The position numbers and the translations under genes are program-made. From RH-AL1 sp965214415 (GTDB taxonomy: Bacteria > Pseudomonadota > Alphaproteobacteria > Rhizobiales > Beijerinckiaceae): 64,000 nt of DNA. The notes under the pieces were generated by a model. That model saw nothing but the letters and a program-made list of their open reading frames with translations. It was not told where the DNA came from and ran no database searches. Positions 1 to 8,467 of this stretch are shown here, one piece after another. Within the stretch, counting starts at the first letter, position 1; the number at the start of each line of letters is the position of its first letter. The stretch is from NCBI GenBank assembly GCA_965214415.1, contig CBDCBQ010000003.1:3596001-3660000 (forward strand), given 5' to 3'.

Positions 1-33
1 AAATGCGGCTCGTTTCGCATCGAGCGCCCGCGC

Positions 34-321
34 ATGTCCCGAATCGCTCTCGACACCGCGCTGAAGCGCCTCACGGCGGCGCTCGACCAGCTCGAGGCGG
101 CAAGCACGCGCCTCGCTCAAGGCGGCGCCGAGCGGCGCGACCTCGTCGATACGCTCACCGTGATGGAGGACGATCGCGGCCGCCTCGCCACCGAGCTCGA
201 CGCTGCGCTCACCCGCACGCAGGTGCTGGAGCACGCGACGGACGAGGTGGCGCTGCGCCTCGGGCAGGCCGGCGCCGGGATGCGCCGCCTGCTGGCGACC
301 GCCGAGGGGAAGATCAACTGA
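34..321 (+). CDS. DUF4164 family coiled-coil protein
   Basis: A 95-residue, Ala/Leu/Arg-rich protein with leucines at heptad-like spacing over roughly residues 10-75, so a mostly helical coiled coil is expected. There is no signal peptide or membrane segment. In Hyphomicrobiales a DUF4164 protein commonly precedes zapA, and here its TGA stop shares its A with the zapA ATG, indicating translational coupling. Function is unknown; the placement suggests a link to cell division (inference). The ATG at 34 was chosen because it gives the usual family length. Confidence 0.72.
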   Translation: MSRIALDTALKRLTAALDQLEAASTRLAQGGAERRDLVDTLTVMEDDRGRLATELDAALTRTQVLEHATDEVALRLGQAGAGMRRLLATAEGKIN

Positions 322-689
322 TGGCGACCGTCGGCGTCACCATCGCTGGGCGCACGTATCGCATGGCCTGCGGCGAGGGCGAGGAGGGCCACTTGCAGGA
401 GCTGGCGCGCCACGTCGATGCGACACTCGCCTCGCTGCGCAAAGGTTTTGGCGAGATCGGCGACAATCGCCTCGTCATCATGACGGCGATCACCATCGCC
501 GACGAGCTGAGCGAGGCGCGCCGCCGCGTCGCCGAGCTCGAGGCGAAGGTGGCCGACGCCAGCGCCAGCCGCTCCGAGGGCGAGGCGATGCGGGATGCGC
601 TCGCCACAGACATCGCCGGCTCGCTCGACGCCGCAAGTGAGCGGCTGGAGCGCATCGCGCAGCGCCTGAATGAGGGCGGCAAGGCATGA
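321..689 (+). CDS. zapA: Cell division protein ZapA
   Basis: A 122-residue ZapA-type protein. It begins with the family N-terminus MATVGVTIAGRTYRMACGEG, followed by a segment ending in HVDATL and the helix around MTAITIADEL. The C-terminal third is a coiled coil (residues about 55-85) and a helical tail. ZapA binds FtsZ in the cytoplasm and promotes Z-ring assembly. The ATG at 321 is set by the one-base overlap with the upstream DUF4164 stop; an in-frame extension further upstream is basic, low-complexity sequence and was discarded. Confidence 0.88.
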   Translation: MATVGVTIAGRTYRMACGEGEEGHLQELARHVDATLASLRKGFGEIGDNRLVIMTAITIADELSEARRRVAELEAKVADASASRSEGEAMRDALATDIAGSLDAASERLERIAQRLNEGGKA

Positions 690-753
690 GGACGCGTGCC
701 TTGTCACCCTCGCGCCCCTATGGCAGAAGGTGCCCGCGCCGACCGCCGGGTCC

Positions 754-828
754 GCTGCGGTAGCTCAGTGGTAGAGCACTCCATTGGTAATGGAGAGGTC
801 GAGAGTTCAATCCTCTCTCGCAGCACCA
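754..828 (+). tRNA. tRNA-Thr (anticodon GGT)
   Basis: A full cloverleaf can be folded by eye. The acceptor 5' strand GCTGCGG pairs with TCGCAGC, with one G-U pair. The D-arm contains AGCTCAGTGGTAGAGC. The anticodon stem CTCCA/TGGAG holds the loop TTGGTAA, with GGT at 786-788. The T-arm is GAGAGTTCAATCCTCTC, and the CCA end is encoded at 826-828. It would decode ACC and ACU. Confidence 0.96.
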
Positions 829-1085
829 TCCGTTCAGCTCGAGTTGCACGGCCTCCCACTATACTTCGGGGCGCGTCGTGTGACGGATTTCGCGCATGCG
901 TTGGACTTGAGCAGGACGCCTGCAATCTCTCTAAAATCTTTTGGCAGCGATCGGCCTTTAGATTCAAAGAAGAAGGCCGTCGTCGCAAAAGGAGCGCCGC
1001 AGCGCCGCTTGCTTTAACTTGATTCTTCGGTTGTCCTGCCCGGATTCGCATGCTTTACAAATATCAAATCTCGGGGGGACGAGCG

Positions 1086-2612
1086 ATGACGGTGATGACG
1101 GTTGCACGTAAGGCGCTGGCTGCTGCGAAGCACAGGCTTGGTTCGACGAACGACGCTCGCGGAGCGTCGCCCGTGCGCGGCGTCGCTCTCGCTGCGACCG
1201 CTCTCGCCGCGATCTTCGCGGCACAGCCCGCCGCTAACGCCTCGAGCCACCGCGAAGCGCCGATGATCGCCGGCATGCCGCGCCTCGACGCGACTGACTT
1301 CTACATGTTCCGAAGCTACGAGGCGGGCCGGTCGGCCTACGTCACGATGGTTGCGGACTATCTCCCGTTGCAGGATCCGGCCGGTGGTCCGAACTTCTTC
1401 AACCTCGAGACCAACGGCTACTACGACATCAACATCGACAATACCGGCAGCGGCAAGCCCAACCTCGCGTTCCGGTTCCGCCTGACGACGACTGAACGTA
1501 ACATCACCGTGCCGGTCAATGGCGTGAACGTTCCGATCGCGCTGATCAATGCTGGGCAGATTTCCGCGGGCAATAGCGCCGCGCAAAACTCAATCCAGAG
1601 CTACACCCTGTCGCTTGTCACGTTTGGCAGGGGAGGCCGCGAAATTAGCGAGACGCTGCTGAAGAACAGCGCCGGCAGCACGACCTTCTCCAAGCCGGTC
1701 GATAATATCGGCGACAAATCGATTCCAAACTATGCCGAATACGCGAACACTTTCATCACCGCGTTCACCGTTCCGGGCTGCGGCGCTGGCCGCGTCTTCG
1801 TCGGGCAGCGCAAGGATCCCTTCGTCATCGATCTCGGCGAGACATTCGACCTCGTCAATTACAAGAACCCGGTTGGCGAGCAATATGCGACGTCTGCTCT
1901 GGACGATCTCGCGGGCAAGAACGTCACGTCATTCATCATGGAGGTGCCGTCGGCATGTCTCGGGAGTACGATCATCGGCGGCTACACCACATCCTCGTTG
2001 AGGGTTGCCGGCAAGGGGTTCCAGCAGATGTCGCGCCTGGGGAATCCGCTGGTCAACGAGCTGGTGATCGGCCTCAAGGACAAGGATACGTTCAATGCGT
2101 CCGTCCCGGCCGATGACAAGCAATTCCTGACTTACGTCACCAACCCTACGGTCCCGTTCTTGATCCAGGCGCTGTTTGGCGTCAAGGCACCGACCAAGTT
2201 CCCGCGCGCCGACCTCGTCGCCGTGTTCCTGACCGGGGTCGCGGGGCTCAACCAGCCGACGGGTGTAACGCCTTCCGAGGAGATGCGCCTCAACATGACC
2301 ACGCCGATTGCCCCCTACGGCATGCAGAGCCGGCTCGGCGTGATCGCCGGTGACAACGCGGGCTACCCCAACGGTCGCCGCCCGGGTGACGATGTGGTCG
2401 ACATCACCATCCGCGTCGCGATGGGCAAGCTGTACGCGCTCGGCCTGTACGGCACGGCCGCCGATGCGCCGTCGGGCAACCTCGAGTTCACGGACGGTGC
2501 CTACACCGACTCGACGCATTACCTCTCGGGCTTCCCGTACCTGACGCCGCCTGTATCTTCCTCGCCGCAGAGCGCCGGGACGGTTCCGGTGCCTGCCCAC
2601 GCGCCGAACTAA
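1086..2612 (+). CDS. Secreted DUF4331 domain protein
   Basis: About 508 residues. An N-terminal basic stretch is followed by a hydrophobic segment (VALAATALAAIFAAQPA) and a likely cleavage site just before ASSHREAP, the hallmark start of DUF4331 proteins. The motif DATDFYMF follows soon after, and a large beta-rich domain runs to the C-terminus. The ATG at 1086 was preferred over 1050 because a GGGGGA Shine-Dalgarno-like run lies just upstream. The molecular function of DUF4331 is unknown. A perfect intrinsic terminator follows, so it is probably transcribed on its own. Confidence 0.85.
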   Translation: MTVMTVARKALAAAKHRLGSTNDARGASPVRGVALAATALAAIFAAQPAANASSHREAPMIAGMPRLDATDFYMFRSYEAGRSAYVTMVADYLPLQDPAGGPNFFNLETNGYYDINIDNTGSGKPNLAFRFRLTTTERNITVPVNGVNVPIALINAGQISAGNSAAQNSIQSYTLSLVTFGRGGREISETLLKNSAGSTTFSKPVDNIGDKSIPNYAEYANTFITAFTVPGCGAGRVFVGQRKDPFVIDLGETFDLVNYKNPVGEQYATSALDDLAGKNVTSFIMEVPSACLGSTIIGGYTTSSLRVAGKGFQQMSRLGNPLVNELVIGLKDKDTFNASVPADDKQFLTYVTNPTVPFLIQALFGVKAPTKFPRADLVAVFLTGVAGLNQPTGVTPSEEMRLNMTTPIAPYGMQSRLGVIAGDNAGYPNGRRPGDDVVDITIRVAMGKLYALGLYGTAADAPSGNLEFTDGAYTDSTHYLSGFPYLTPPVSSSPQSAGTVPVPAHAPN

Positions 2613-2636
2613 CGTTTTGTTCCATGGCTTGAAACG

Positions 2637-2669
2637 CGGCACGGGAGTCATCCCGTGCCGTTTTCTTTT
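2637..2669 (+). terminator. Rho-independent terminator after the DUF4331 gene
   Basis: A 10-bp perfect stem, CGGCACGGGA (2637-2646) with TCCCGTGCCG (2651-2660), closes a GTCA tetraloop and is followed directly by TTTTCTTTT. This is a textbook intrinsic terminator on the plus strand. It separates the DUF4331 gene from the downstream TPR gene and rules out the ATG at 2617 as the start of that gene. Confidence 0.93.
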
Positions 2670-3891
2670 GGAGTCCGCTGTCGCTGAAATCGCGCTAGCG
2701 ACACTCCTCGCGACCGCGACGATGGCACCCGCGACCCCGTTCCGCCCGATCGATGATGGCCTGGTCCTCGAGCGCGTGCCCGGCGCTCGCGATGCTTCCA
2801 ACAAGCAGCTTCGCCAGATGAACGCGGCATTGGCGAAAGACCAACACAATGTCGGTTTGGCCGAGACAGTCGCGCGCCTCGACATCGCGCAGGCGCGAAA
2901 ACTCGGCGATCCCCGATTTCTCGGACGGGCCGAGGCCGCCTTGACGCCATGGCCGCTGGCCGCCGACACGCCGGCGAAGCTGCTGTTGCTGCGCGCGGTC
3001 ATCTTGCAAAGCAATCATGACTTCGAAGGCAGCATCGCGGCACTCGAGCGGGTCGTCCAGGCCGAACCGGGCTCGGCACAGGCGTGGCTCACGCTGGCGG
3101 CGGTGCACCAGGCGCAAGCCGACTACAAGGCGGGATTGGCGGATTGCGGCCAGGTGGCCACCCTGGTGCTCGGCCTCACGCCCGACATCTGCACTGCGTC
3201 GATCATGTCGTTGACGGGCAGGGCCCCCCTCGCGTTGCGCGCGATCACGGTGTCGATCGTTCAGAACGCCGAGCAGATGCGTGCCGATGCGTCCCTCGGC
3301 GCCTGGGCGATGACGACCGGGGCAGAGACGGCCGAGCGCCTCGGCGACCCGTCGACCGAGCGGCGTTATCGCGATGCGCTCGCGATCGACGCCAGCGACC
3401 CCTACCTGCTCGGCGCCTGGTCGGACTGGCTGCTCGATCATGACCGCCCCCGGGAGGTGATCGCGGCGCTCGCGAATCGTACCCGGGTCGATCCGCTCCT
3501 GCTGCGGCTCGCGCTCGCCGAGCAGGCGACGAATAGCCCGCTGCTCGCGGGTCACATCGCCGATCTCGCCGCGCGGTTCGAGGCCAGCCGCCTGCGCGGC
3601 GACACCGTGCATCGACGCGAGGAGGCGCGGTTCGAGCTGCACCTGCGCCACGACCCGGCGCGGGCGCTCGAGCTCGCGCGGGCCAATTGGGGCGTCCAGC
3701 GCGAGCCCGCCGACGCGCGGGTCCTGCTGGAAACCGCCGCCGCCGCCGGTCACCCCGCGGCCGCCGACCCGGTCCGAGCGTGGCTGCGTGATAACGGGGT
3801 TGAGGACGCACGCCTCTCCGGACTTGCCGCCTCGGGTCGGAGCGCCGCAACGCCGCCGCGGTCCAGCCAAACGAGCGGGGACCGTGAATGA
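2668..3891 (+). CDS. Tetratricopeptide-repeat protein, probably exported
   Basis: About 407 residues from a TTG at 2668. The reading frame stays open upstream to ATG 2617, but that start lies 5' of the terminator at 2637-2669. With the TTG, the N-terminus is a short Ala/Leu/Thr hydrophobic segment resembling a weak signal peptide; ATG 2722 is a further alternative. The middle carries helical repeats of TPR type, for example the stretches containing IAALERVVQAEPGSAQAWL and RYRDALAIDASDPYLLGAW. Its stop overlaps the next start by 4 bp (ATGA), so it is co-translated with the periplasmic and HupE genes. Specific function is unknown; a scaffold role is inferred. Confidence 0.7.
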   Translation: MESAVAEIALATLLATATMAPATPFRPIDDGLVLERVPGARDASNKQLRQMNAALAKDQHNVGLAETVARLDIAQARKLGDPRFLGRAEAALTPWPLAADTPAKLLLLRAVILQSNHDFEGSIAALERVVQAEPGSAQAWLTLAAVHQAQADYKAGLADCGQVATLVLGLTPDICTASIMSLTGRAPLALRAITVSIVQNAEQMRADASLGAWAMTTGAETAERLGDPSTERRYRDALAIDASDPYLLGAWSDWLLDHDRPREVIAALANRTRVDPLLLRLALAEQATNSPLLAGHIADLAARFEASRLRGDTVHRREEARFELHLRHDPARALELARANWGVQREPADARVLLETAAAAGHPAAADPVRAWLRDNGVEDARLSGLAASGRSAATPPRSSQTSGDRE

Positions 3892-4394
3892 GCCAGCGCT
3901 CGTCCGCCTGGCACGTCGTGGTCCTCGTCGCGCTGGCGTTGTTCGCGGCGCGCGGTTCCGCGGCGGCGCATAGCATGGACTTCGCGCTGCGCGGATCCGG
4001 CGATGTTCGTATCGTGTTTCGCTACGCCGCCGGTGCGCCAATGAGCGACGCCGGGTACCGCGTCTTCGCGCCGGGCAACTCGGTCGATCCCATCGCGACC
4101 GGATCGACCGACAGCGCCGGCGAGGCCGGCTTCCGCGCCACCAGCGATGGGCAGTGGCGGATCGAGGCGAGCGACAGCACTGGCCAGGTCGTCAAGGCGC
4201 GGATCGATGTGAGCGACGGCGTACCCTCTCTCGCGCGTCATCGCATTCCCGATTGGCTGGCGACCGTAAGCCTGTCGCTGAACGTCCTGATCGCCGTGGG
4301 CTACGGGCTTGCCCGCCGCGCTCGGGGGGTTCGCCGCGGCGCTGCTCCTAGCCGAGCGAAGCCGCCTCGTCCGGCAACGAGCCGGCTCTCATGA
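3888..4394 (+). CDS. Periplasmic small protein with C-terminal membrane anchor
   Basis: 168 residues. It has an N-terminal signal segment (VVVLVALALFAARGSAAAHS), then about 85 residues of beta-rich sequence with Gly/Asp turns, reminiscent of the carboxypeptidase-regulatory-like folds found in some metal-transporter accessory proteins. A C-terminal hydrophobic helix (ATVSLSLNVLIAVGYGL) and a basic tail follow. The ATG overlaps the TPR stop by 4 bp, and hupE-like starts 40 bp downstream, so the three are one operon. No firm family assignment; a membrane-tethered partner of the HupE-like permease is inferred. Confidence 0.65.
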   Translation: MSQRSSAWHVVVLVALALFAARGSAAAHSMDFALRGSGDVRIVFRYAAGAPMSDAGYRVFAPGNSVDPIATGSTDSAGEAGFRATSDGQWRIEASDSTGQVVKARIDVSDGVPSLARHRIPDWLATVSLSLNVLIAVGYGLARRARGVRRGAAPSRAKPPRPATSRLS

Positions 4395-4434
4395 GCCGCC
4401 ACGTCGGTCGGCTCGCGGCGATCGCCGCAGGCTG

Positions 4435-5583
4435 ATGGTCCGCGCGATCCTCCTGGTCGTGCTGGCGCTTCTGCTCGCGCCGGCAACACGGGCCGAAGCG
4501 CACAGCGCCAGCAGCGCCTATCTCCGCGTCGAGGTGCGCGGCGAGGCGCTCGCGGTGCAATGGTCCATCGCTTTGCGCGACCTCGATTACGCGGTCGGCC
4601 TCGACAACGACGGCGACGGCGCCATCACCTGGGGCGAACTGCGCCAGAAGCGCGACGATGTTGTGGCTTATGCGCTCGCCCGTCTCACCCTGCGCGCCGA
4701 CGGGACGCTTTGCGCCCCGGGCCCCGTGACAATGCTGGCCGATCAGCTGAGCGACGGTGGCTACGCGGTGCTGCGCTTCACCGCCGAATGCGGCCACGTC
4801 CCGTCGAGCGTGGCGGTGCGCTACGGGTTGATGTTCGATCTCGACCCGATGCATCGCGGCTTGCTGAACCTGTCGGTCGACGGGGTGCCGCATGCCGCCG
4901 CGCTCTCGCCCGATCGCCCGGAGGCGACGTTCGATGTCACGGCCGGCTACGGCGAGACGCTGCGCAGTTTCTTTTCGACCGGGGTCAGCCACCTCCTGAC
5001 GGGCATCGACCACATGTTGTTCGTCACCATGCTGCTCGTGCCGGCCATGTTCCGGCGCGGCGCTCAAAGCCACGGCCCGGATGCCGAATTGGTCCCGGTG
5101 GCGCGCTTTCGCGGCATGTTCGTCGAATCGCTCAAGGTTCTCAGCGCCTTCACGCTGGCGCACGGAACGACCCTCACGTTGTCGGTGCTGCATATCATCA
5201 GCATCCCGCAGCGAGCCGCGGAGGCCGGCATCGCGCTGACGATCCTGATCACCGCGCTCGACAACATCTTCCATTTCATTCCAGGCCGGCGCTGGCCGTT
5301 GGCTGGCCTGTTCGGCCTCGTCCATGGGCTCGGCTACGCGACGGCGCTTGGGCCGCTGGCGCTGCCGCCCTTGGCGCTTGCCGTCGCCCTCGTGTCATTC
5401 AACCTGGGCCTCGAGGCGGCCCAAGTCGCTGTCGCCGCGGTGGTACTGCCGATCGGCTTCGCGCTGCGCAACACGAATTTATACCCGCGCCTCGTCATGC
5501 CGGGCATCTCCGGCGCGGTGGCGCTGATCGCAATCGCCTGGTTCGCGGATCGGGCGCTCGACCTCGGCATGATGCCATTCTGA
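4435..5583 (+). CDS. HupE/UreJ family membrane protein with EF-hand-like loop
   Basis: About 382 residues from ATG 4435, which directly precedes a clean signal peptide (ILLVVLALLLAPATRAEAHS); an in-frame extension upstream is basic and unlikely. A periplasmic domain of about 150 residues contains LDNDGDGAITWGEL, an EF-hand-like calcium loop. The C-terminal half has six or seven hydrophobic helices with the HLLTGIDHMLF and LAHGTTLTLS signatures of the HupE/UreJ family, whose members include nickel permeases. Substrate is unknown here, and no hydrogenase or urease genes are in the window. It is the last gene of the TPR operon. Confidence 0.82.
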   Translation: MVRAILLVVLALLLAPATRAEAHSASSAYLRVEVRGEALAVQWSIALRDLDYAVGLDNDGDGAITWGELRQKRDDVVAYALARLTLRADGTLCAPGPVTMLADQLSDGGYAVLRFTAECGHVPSSVAVRYGLMFDLDPMHRGLLNLSVDGVPHAAALSPDRPEATFDVTAGYGETLRSFFSTGVSHLLTGIDHMLFVTMLLVPAMFRRGAQSHGPDAELVPVARFRGMFVESLKVLSAFTLAHGTTLTLSVLHIISIPQRAAEAGIALTILITALDNIFHFIPGRRWPLAGLFGLVHGLGYATALGPLALPPLALAVALVSFNLGLEAAQVAVAAVVLPIGFALRNTNLYPRLVMPGISGAVALIAIAWFADRALDLGMMPF

Positions 5584-5620
5584 CCATGCCGTCGTTTTAC
5601 GCCCGATCCGAAACGCAATC

Positions 5621-6100
5621 TTACATGCCCGCCATCTTCTGGATGTTGTCGAGGCCACCCTGATAGATGCCGGTGAGCGCGGTCTCGGCATCCTGCTCCT
5701 TGCCGGACGCCGGCGTATAGGTCGAGGACCACTCGACCGTCGACATTCCGTCGCCCTTCGGCGTGACTTTCAGCGTCGACTTGTAGTCCGAGATCGGCAG
5801 CGGGCTCTTCTCGATCTCGTAGGAGTACATCATCGTCTTTGGATCGCTGGCGGTCTGCTTCTCGACAAACTGCGCCTTGCCGTCCTTCGTGGTGAGGGTG
5901 CGGACGCCGCTCTCCTCGGTGCACTGGCCGATCGCCGGATGCCAGTCCTTGATCGAGCAGAACGGTCCGATCATGGCCCAAACCTTGTCGGCCGGCGCCT
6001 TTACATCGATGCTTTTGTCGATCGAGGCGGCCGAAGCGGTAAGCGTGGCGCCTGCCAGGATGAGGCCGGCGAGGGCGAGCGAATGAGTGGTGGTGCGCAT
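5621..6100 (-). CDS. Exported SRPBCC (START-like) protein
   Basis: 159 residues. The start at 6100 follows a strong GGAAGGAA Shine-Dalgarno. A signal peptide (LALAGLILAGATLTASAA) precedes a compact START/polyketide-cyclase-like domain with the typical opening IDKSIDVKAPADKVWAMIG. Proteins of this fold bind hydrophobic ligands in a central cavity; the ligand is unknown. It lies convergent with the hupE-like gene, only 37 bp from its stop, and appears monocistronic. Confidence 0.8.
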   Translation of the reverse strand: MRTTTHSLALAGLILAGATLTASAASIDKSIDVKAPADKVWAMIGPFCSIKDWHPAIGQCTEESGVRTLTTKDGKAQFVEKQTASDPKTMMYSYEIEKSPLPISDYKSTLKVTPKGDGMSTVEWSSTYTPASGKEQDAETALTGIYQGGLDNIQKMAGM

Positions 6101-6254
6101 GGTAGTTCCTTCCCGATAGCTTTTTGCGCGCGATCCAATGCCGCGCGATGGTCCATAACTTGGGCTGAGCCGTACGTAATCCAGTCGGCCGCGCAAGTTG
6201 TCGCAGGGGCTTGCGCCCGGGATCCAGCGTGTGAGCACTCGCGCATTGACAGAG

Positions 6255-6707
6255 CTACGGCGTGGCCTCTCGGCCGAGGCTGGCGGTGAAGGCTGGCGCG
6301 ACCCTGAGTTCGACGGGTACGGGCAGGTCCGGCGGTGGGCGGCGCACGCATTCCGCGAGATAGCGGACGGTCGCGGTGATCCCGGCCTGTGAGAAGGGTT
6401 TCGAGACGATGCCCGCCGCACCCTCGTAGTCGCCGGGGACGCGATTGGCGTTCGCCGTGATGAAGACGACAATCGTCTTCTCCGAGGAGCGTAGGAACCG
6501 CGCGACATAGATGCCGGTCGGTCCGTCGAGCAGCTGCAGATCGACGAAGGCGATATCGGGCTCTACGAGACGCGCCAGCTCGATCGCCTCGCCGGACGTC
6601 ATCGCTGTCCCGACGATGTCGTGGCCCTCGTCCTCGATCGTGGTCTCCAGCTGCATCATCAGCAACGCCTCGTCCTCGACGATGAGGACGCGCAGAGGAT
6701 CATCCAT
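6255..6707 (-). CDS. Single-domain response regulator paired with the LOV kinase
   Basis: 150 residues consisting of one receiver domain (residues about 4-120) plus a short proline-rich tail, with no output domain. The acidic pocket is visible (VEDE near residue 11), the phospho-acceptor is Asp56 in IAFVDLQLLDG, and the conserved Lys lies in VSKPFS. Its start overlaps the end of the kinase gene by 8 bp, so it is translationally coupled. The kinase and single-domain regulator arrangement resembles LovK/LovR of Caulobacter (known system); orthology is inferred from layout only. Confidence 0.88.
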   Translation of the reverse strand: MDDPLRVLIVEDEALLMMQLETTIEDEGHDIVGTAMTSGEAIELARLVEPDIAFVDLQLLDGPTGIYVARFLRSSEKTIVVFITANANRVPGDYEGAAGIVSKPFSQAGITATVRYLAECVRRPPPDLPVPVELRVAPAFTASLGREATP

Positions 6708-7821
6708 AATCGCTCTCCGCGTAGGAATCGCCGAACGGGGCCTTGATCGCGACGATCGTTCCCGGATCGCCCGGCAGCCAGACGATTTCCGCCTGCAGCT
6801 GGCGCGCGAGGGTTCGCACCAGTCGGGTCCCGAAGCCCGACCGAGCCCGCGCGCCCGGCATGCCGACGCCGTCGTCGCCGATGTTCACGGTGAGATGCGC
6901 GTCCGTGCTGCGGACCTCGATCAGGAGGCAGCCGGCTCGCCCGATCGGAAAGGCGTGCTTCAGCGCATTCGTCAGGATCTCGTTCAGCATCAACGCGAAC
7001 GGGGAGGCCTGCCGCGCCGATACCTTGACCGGCATCAGGTCGAGCGACAGCGTGATGTCGTCCCGCCCCGAGGCCTTCACAAGTTCATGCGCGATGTCGC
7101 ACAGGAACTCGGCGAGATCGAACTGGCGGACGTCTTTCGATTGATAGAGGCGGCGCTGGACCGTGCTGATCGCCTCGACGCGCTGCAGCATGCTGTGCAG
7201 CACGGCCTGAGCCTCTGGATCCTTGACCGTGCGGGACTGCATGGCGAGCAAGGCCGAGATCATCTGGATGTTGTTCTTCACCCGATGGTCGACCTCGTGG
7301 ACGAGCATCGTCTGCGCCGCCAACGCCTCCTGAAGGTCTTCCGTGCGCCGGCCGACCTCGGCCTCGAGCCATTCCTGCTGGGTGGCGATCAGCCGCTGCG
7401 CCTCGACGCGGTCGGTGACGTCGAGCTGCGAGGCGAAGAAGAACTGCAGCTCGCCGGAAGCCGTGGTGACCGGGCTGATGTAGAGCCCGTTCCAGAAATG
7501 CTCGCCGTCCTTGCGGTAATTCAGAATGTCGATGGCGATGTCGGTGCGATTGGCGATAGCGTCGCGGATCGCGGCAACGGACGCGGGATCGGATTTCGGC
7601 CCCTGAAGGAAGCGACAATTCGATCCGAGCACCTCGTCGTGCGAATAGCCGGTGAGCGCGAGGAACGCCGCATTGGCGAAGACGATCGGGTTGTCGTGCT
7701 GGCGCGGATCGGTGATGATCATCGGCATCCGCGTCGCGCGGACGGCGGCCGCGAAGGGATCGCCCTGGCCCTGTTCAGCGTGTATCCGATCGGTCTCATG
7801 CCAATCATGGATATCGGTCAA
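6700..7821 (-). CDS. Blue-light LOV-domain sensor histidine kinase (HisKA_2/HWE type)
   Basis: About 373 residues from a TTG at 7821, preceded by GGAGGG; no ATG lies between it and the LOV domain. The LOV domain (about 25-135) has the photoactive signature GSNCRFLQ with the flavin-adduct Cys69, plus Asn101, Asn111 and Gln132 expected for FMN binding. A linker helix leads to a HisKA_2 dimerisation box (EVDHRVKNN, phospho-His about 179) and an HATPase domain (NEILTNALKHAF, DDGVGMP, GFGTRLV). No membrane segment, so cytoplasmic. It should sense blue light and phosphorylate the adjacent receiver. Confidence 0.9.
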   Translation of the reverse strand: MTDIHDWHETDRIHAEQGQGDPFAAAVRATRMPMIITDPRQHDNPIVFANAAFLALTGYSHDEVLGSNCRFLQGPKSDPASVAAIRDAIANRTDIAIDILNYRKDGEHFWNGLYISPVTTASGELQFFFASQLDVTDRVEAQRLIATQQEWLEAEVGRRTEDLQEALAAQTMLVHEVDHRVKNNIQMISALLAMQSRTVKDPEAQAVLHSMLQRVEAISTVQRRLYQSKDVRQFDLAEFLCDIAHELVKASGRDDITLSLDLMPVKVSARQASPFALMLNEILTNALKHAFPIGRAGCLLIEVRSTDAHLTVNIGDDGVGMPGARARSGFGTRLVRTLARQLQAEIVWLPGDPGTIVAIKAPFGDSYAESDYG

Positions 7822-7972
7822 CCGCACCCTCCCGCGCCCGGCGCGAACGTTTTTTACGTTCACGCAACGCTTCGCGGTAGCCGTCCGACCGGACGTCCCA
7901 CGAAATGGCGATATCAACCCGCACAAGGCGTCGTTCCGCGCTCAGAAGCAAGCTTTGCGTTTGATCGAGCGC

Positions 7973-7998
7973 AACGCCCGGAATCACCCACCTGTTCA
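7973..7998 (-). promoter_or_regulatory. Candidate general-stress (EcfG-type) promoter upstream of the LOV kinase
   Basis: On the minus strand TGAAC is followed, after 17 bases, by CGTT. The alphaproteobacterial EcfG consensus is GGAAC-N16/17-CGTT, so the match has one mismatch in the -35 element. It sits about 150 nt upstream of the kinase start in the 369-bp gap between the divergent kinase and cold-shock genes. The rest of that gap shows no further recognisable element. Confidence 0.3.
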
Positions 7999-8190
7999 CG
8001 AAGCCATTATCATTTGATATCAATGCGCGGCACACGCCTCCAGCGGCCTTGGGTCGCGGGCGATTTTGCATATTTTTCGACGTGACGGTCGAGGATGGAT
8101 CGCCCGGGCGGCTGGCAGACGGGCGTTCCGTGACTACATCTGAGGGAGCGGGTCGTCTTGGGCTCGCACGACTGGAAGATTGGAAGTTAG

Positions 8191-8394
8191 ATGGCTACCG
8201 GTACTGTGAAATGGTTCAATAGCGACAAGGGGTATGGGTTCATCGAGCCGGAGGCCGGTGGCAAGGATGTGTTCGTGCACATCTCGGCCGTCGAGCAGGC
8301 TGGCATGCGGAACCTGAACGAAGGGCAAAAGCTGTCCTACGACCTCAAGCCCGATCGCGGCAAGGAGTCGGCCGTAAACCTGGTGGCAGTCTAG
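8191..8394 (+). CDS. cspA: Cold-shock protein (CspA family)
   Basis: 67 residues, one complete cold-shock domain. RNP1-type KGYGFIEP and RNP2-type VFVHI motifs are intact and the start is the canonical MATGTVKWFN. It binds single-stranded nucleic acid in the cytoplasm as an RNA chaperone. GGAAG lies just upstream of the ATG. It is divergent from the LOV kinase and the sequence does not show whether it is cold-inducible or constitutive. Confidence 0.95.
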   Translation: MATGTVKWFNSDKGYGFIEPEAGGKDVFVHISAVEQAGMRNLNEGQKLSYDLKPDRGKESAVNLVAV

Positions 8395-8467
8395 CATCTG
8401 CCGCTCGAGGCGCGGCCTAGCGCTGATACGAAAGGACCTCGGACGGCAGCCGCCGGCCGCGGTCGAT

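Noticed and set aside
953..978. GGCCTT...AAGGCC hairpin as a terminator after tRNA-Thr
   Set aside because: Only 6 bp of stem, a long loop and no T-run.
690..1085. 6S RNA (ssrS) expected downstream of zapA in many Proteobacteria
   Set aside because: The interval holds tRNA-Thr and no convincing long bulged hairpin of 6S type; not supported by eye.
2695..4041. 448-codon minus-strand frame opposite the TPR gene
   Set aside because: No motifs; the plus-strand frame shows TPR repeats, overlap-coupled downstream genes and a terminator upstream.
6511..8085. 524-codon plus-strand frame opposite the LOV kinase and regulator
   Set aside because: Composition is that of a complementary-strand shadow; the minus-strand genes have full catalytic motifs.
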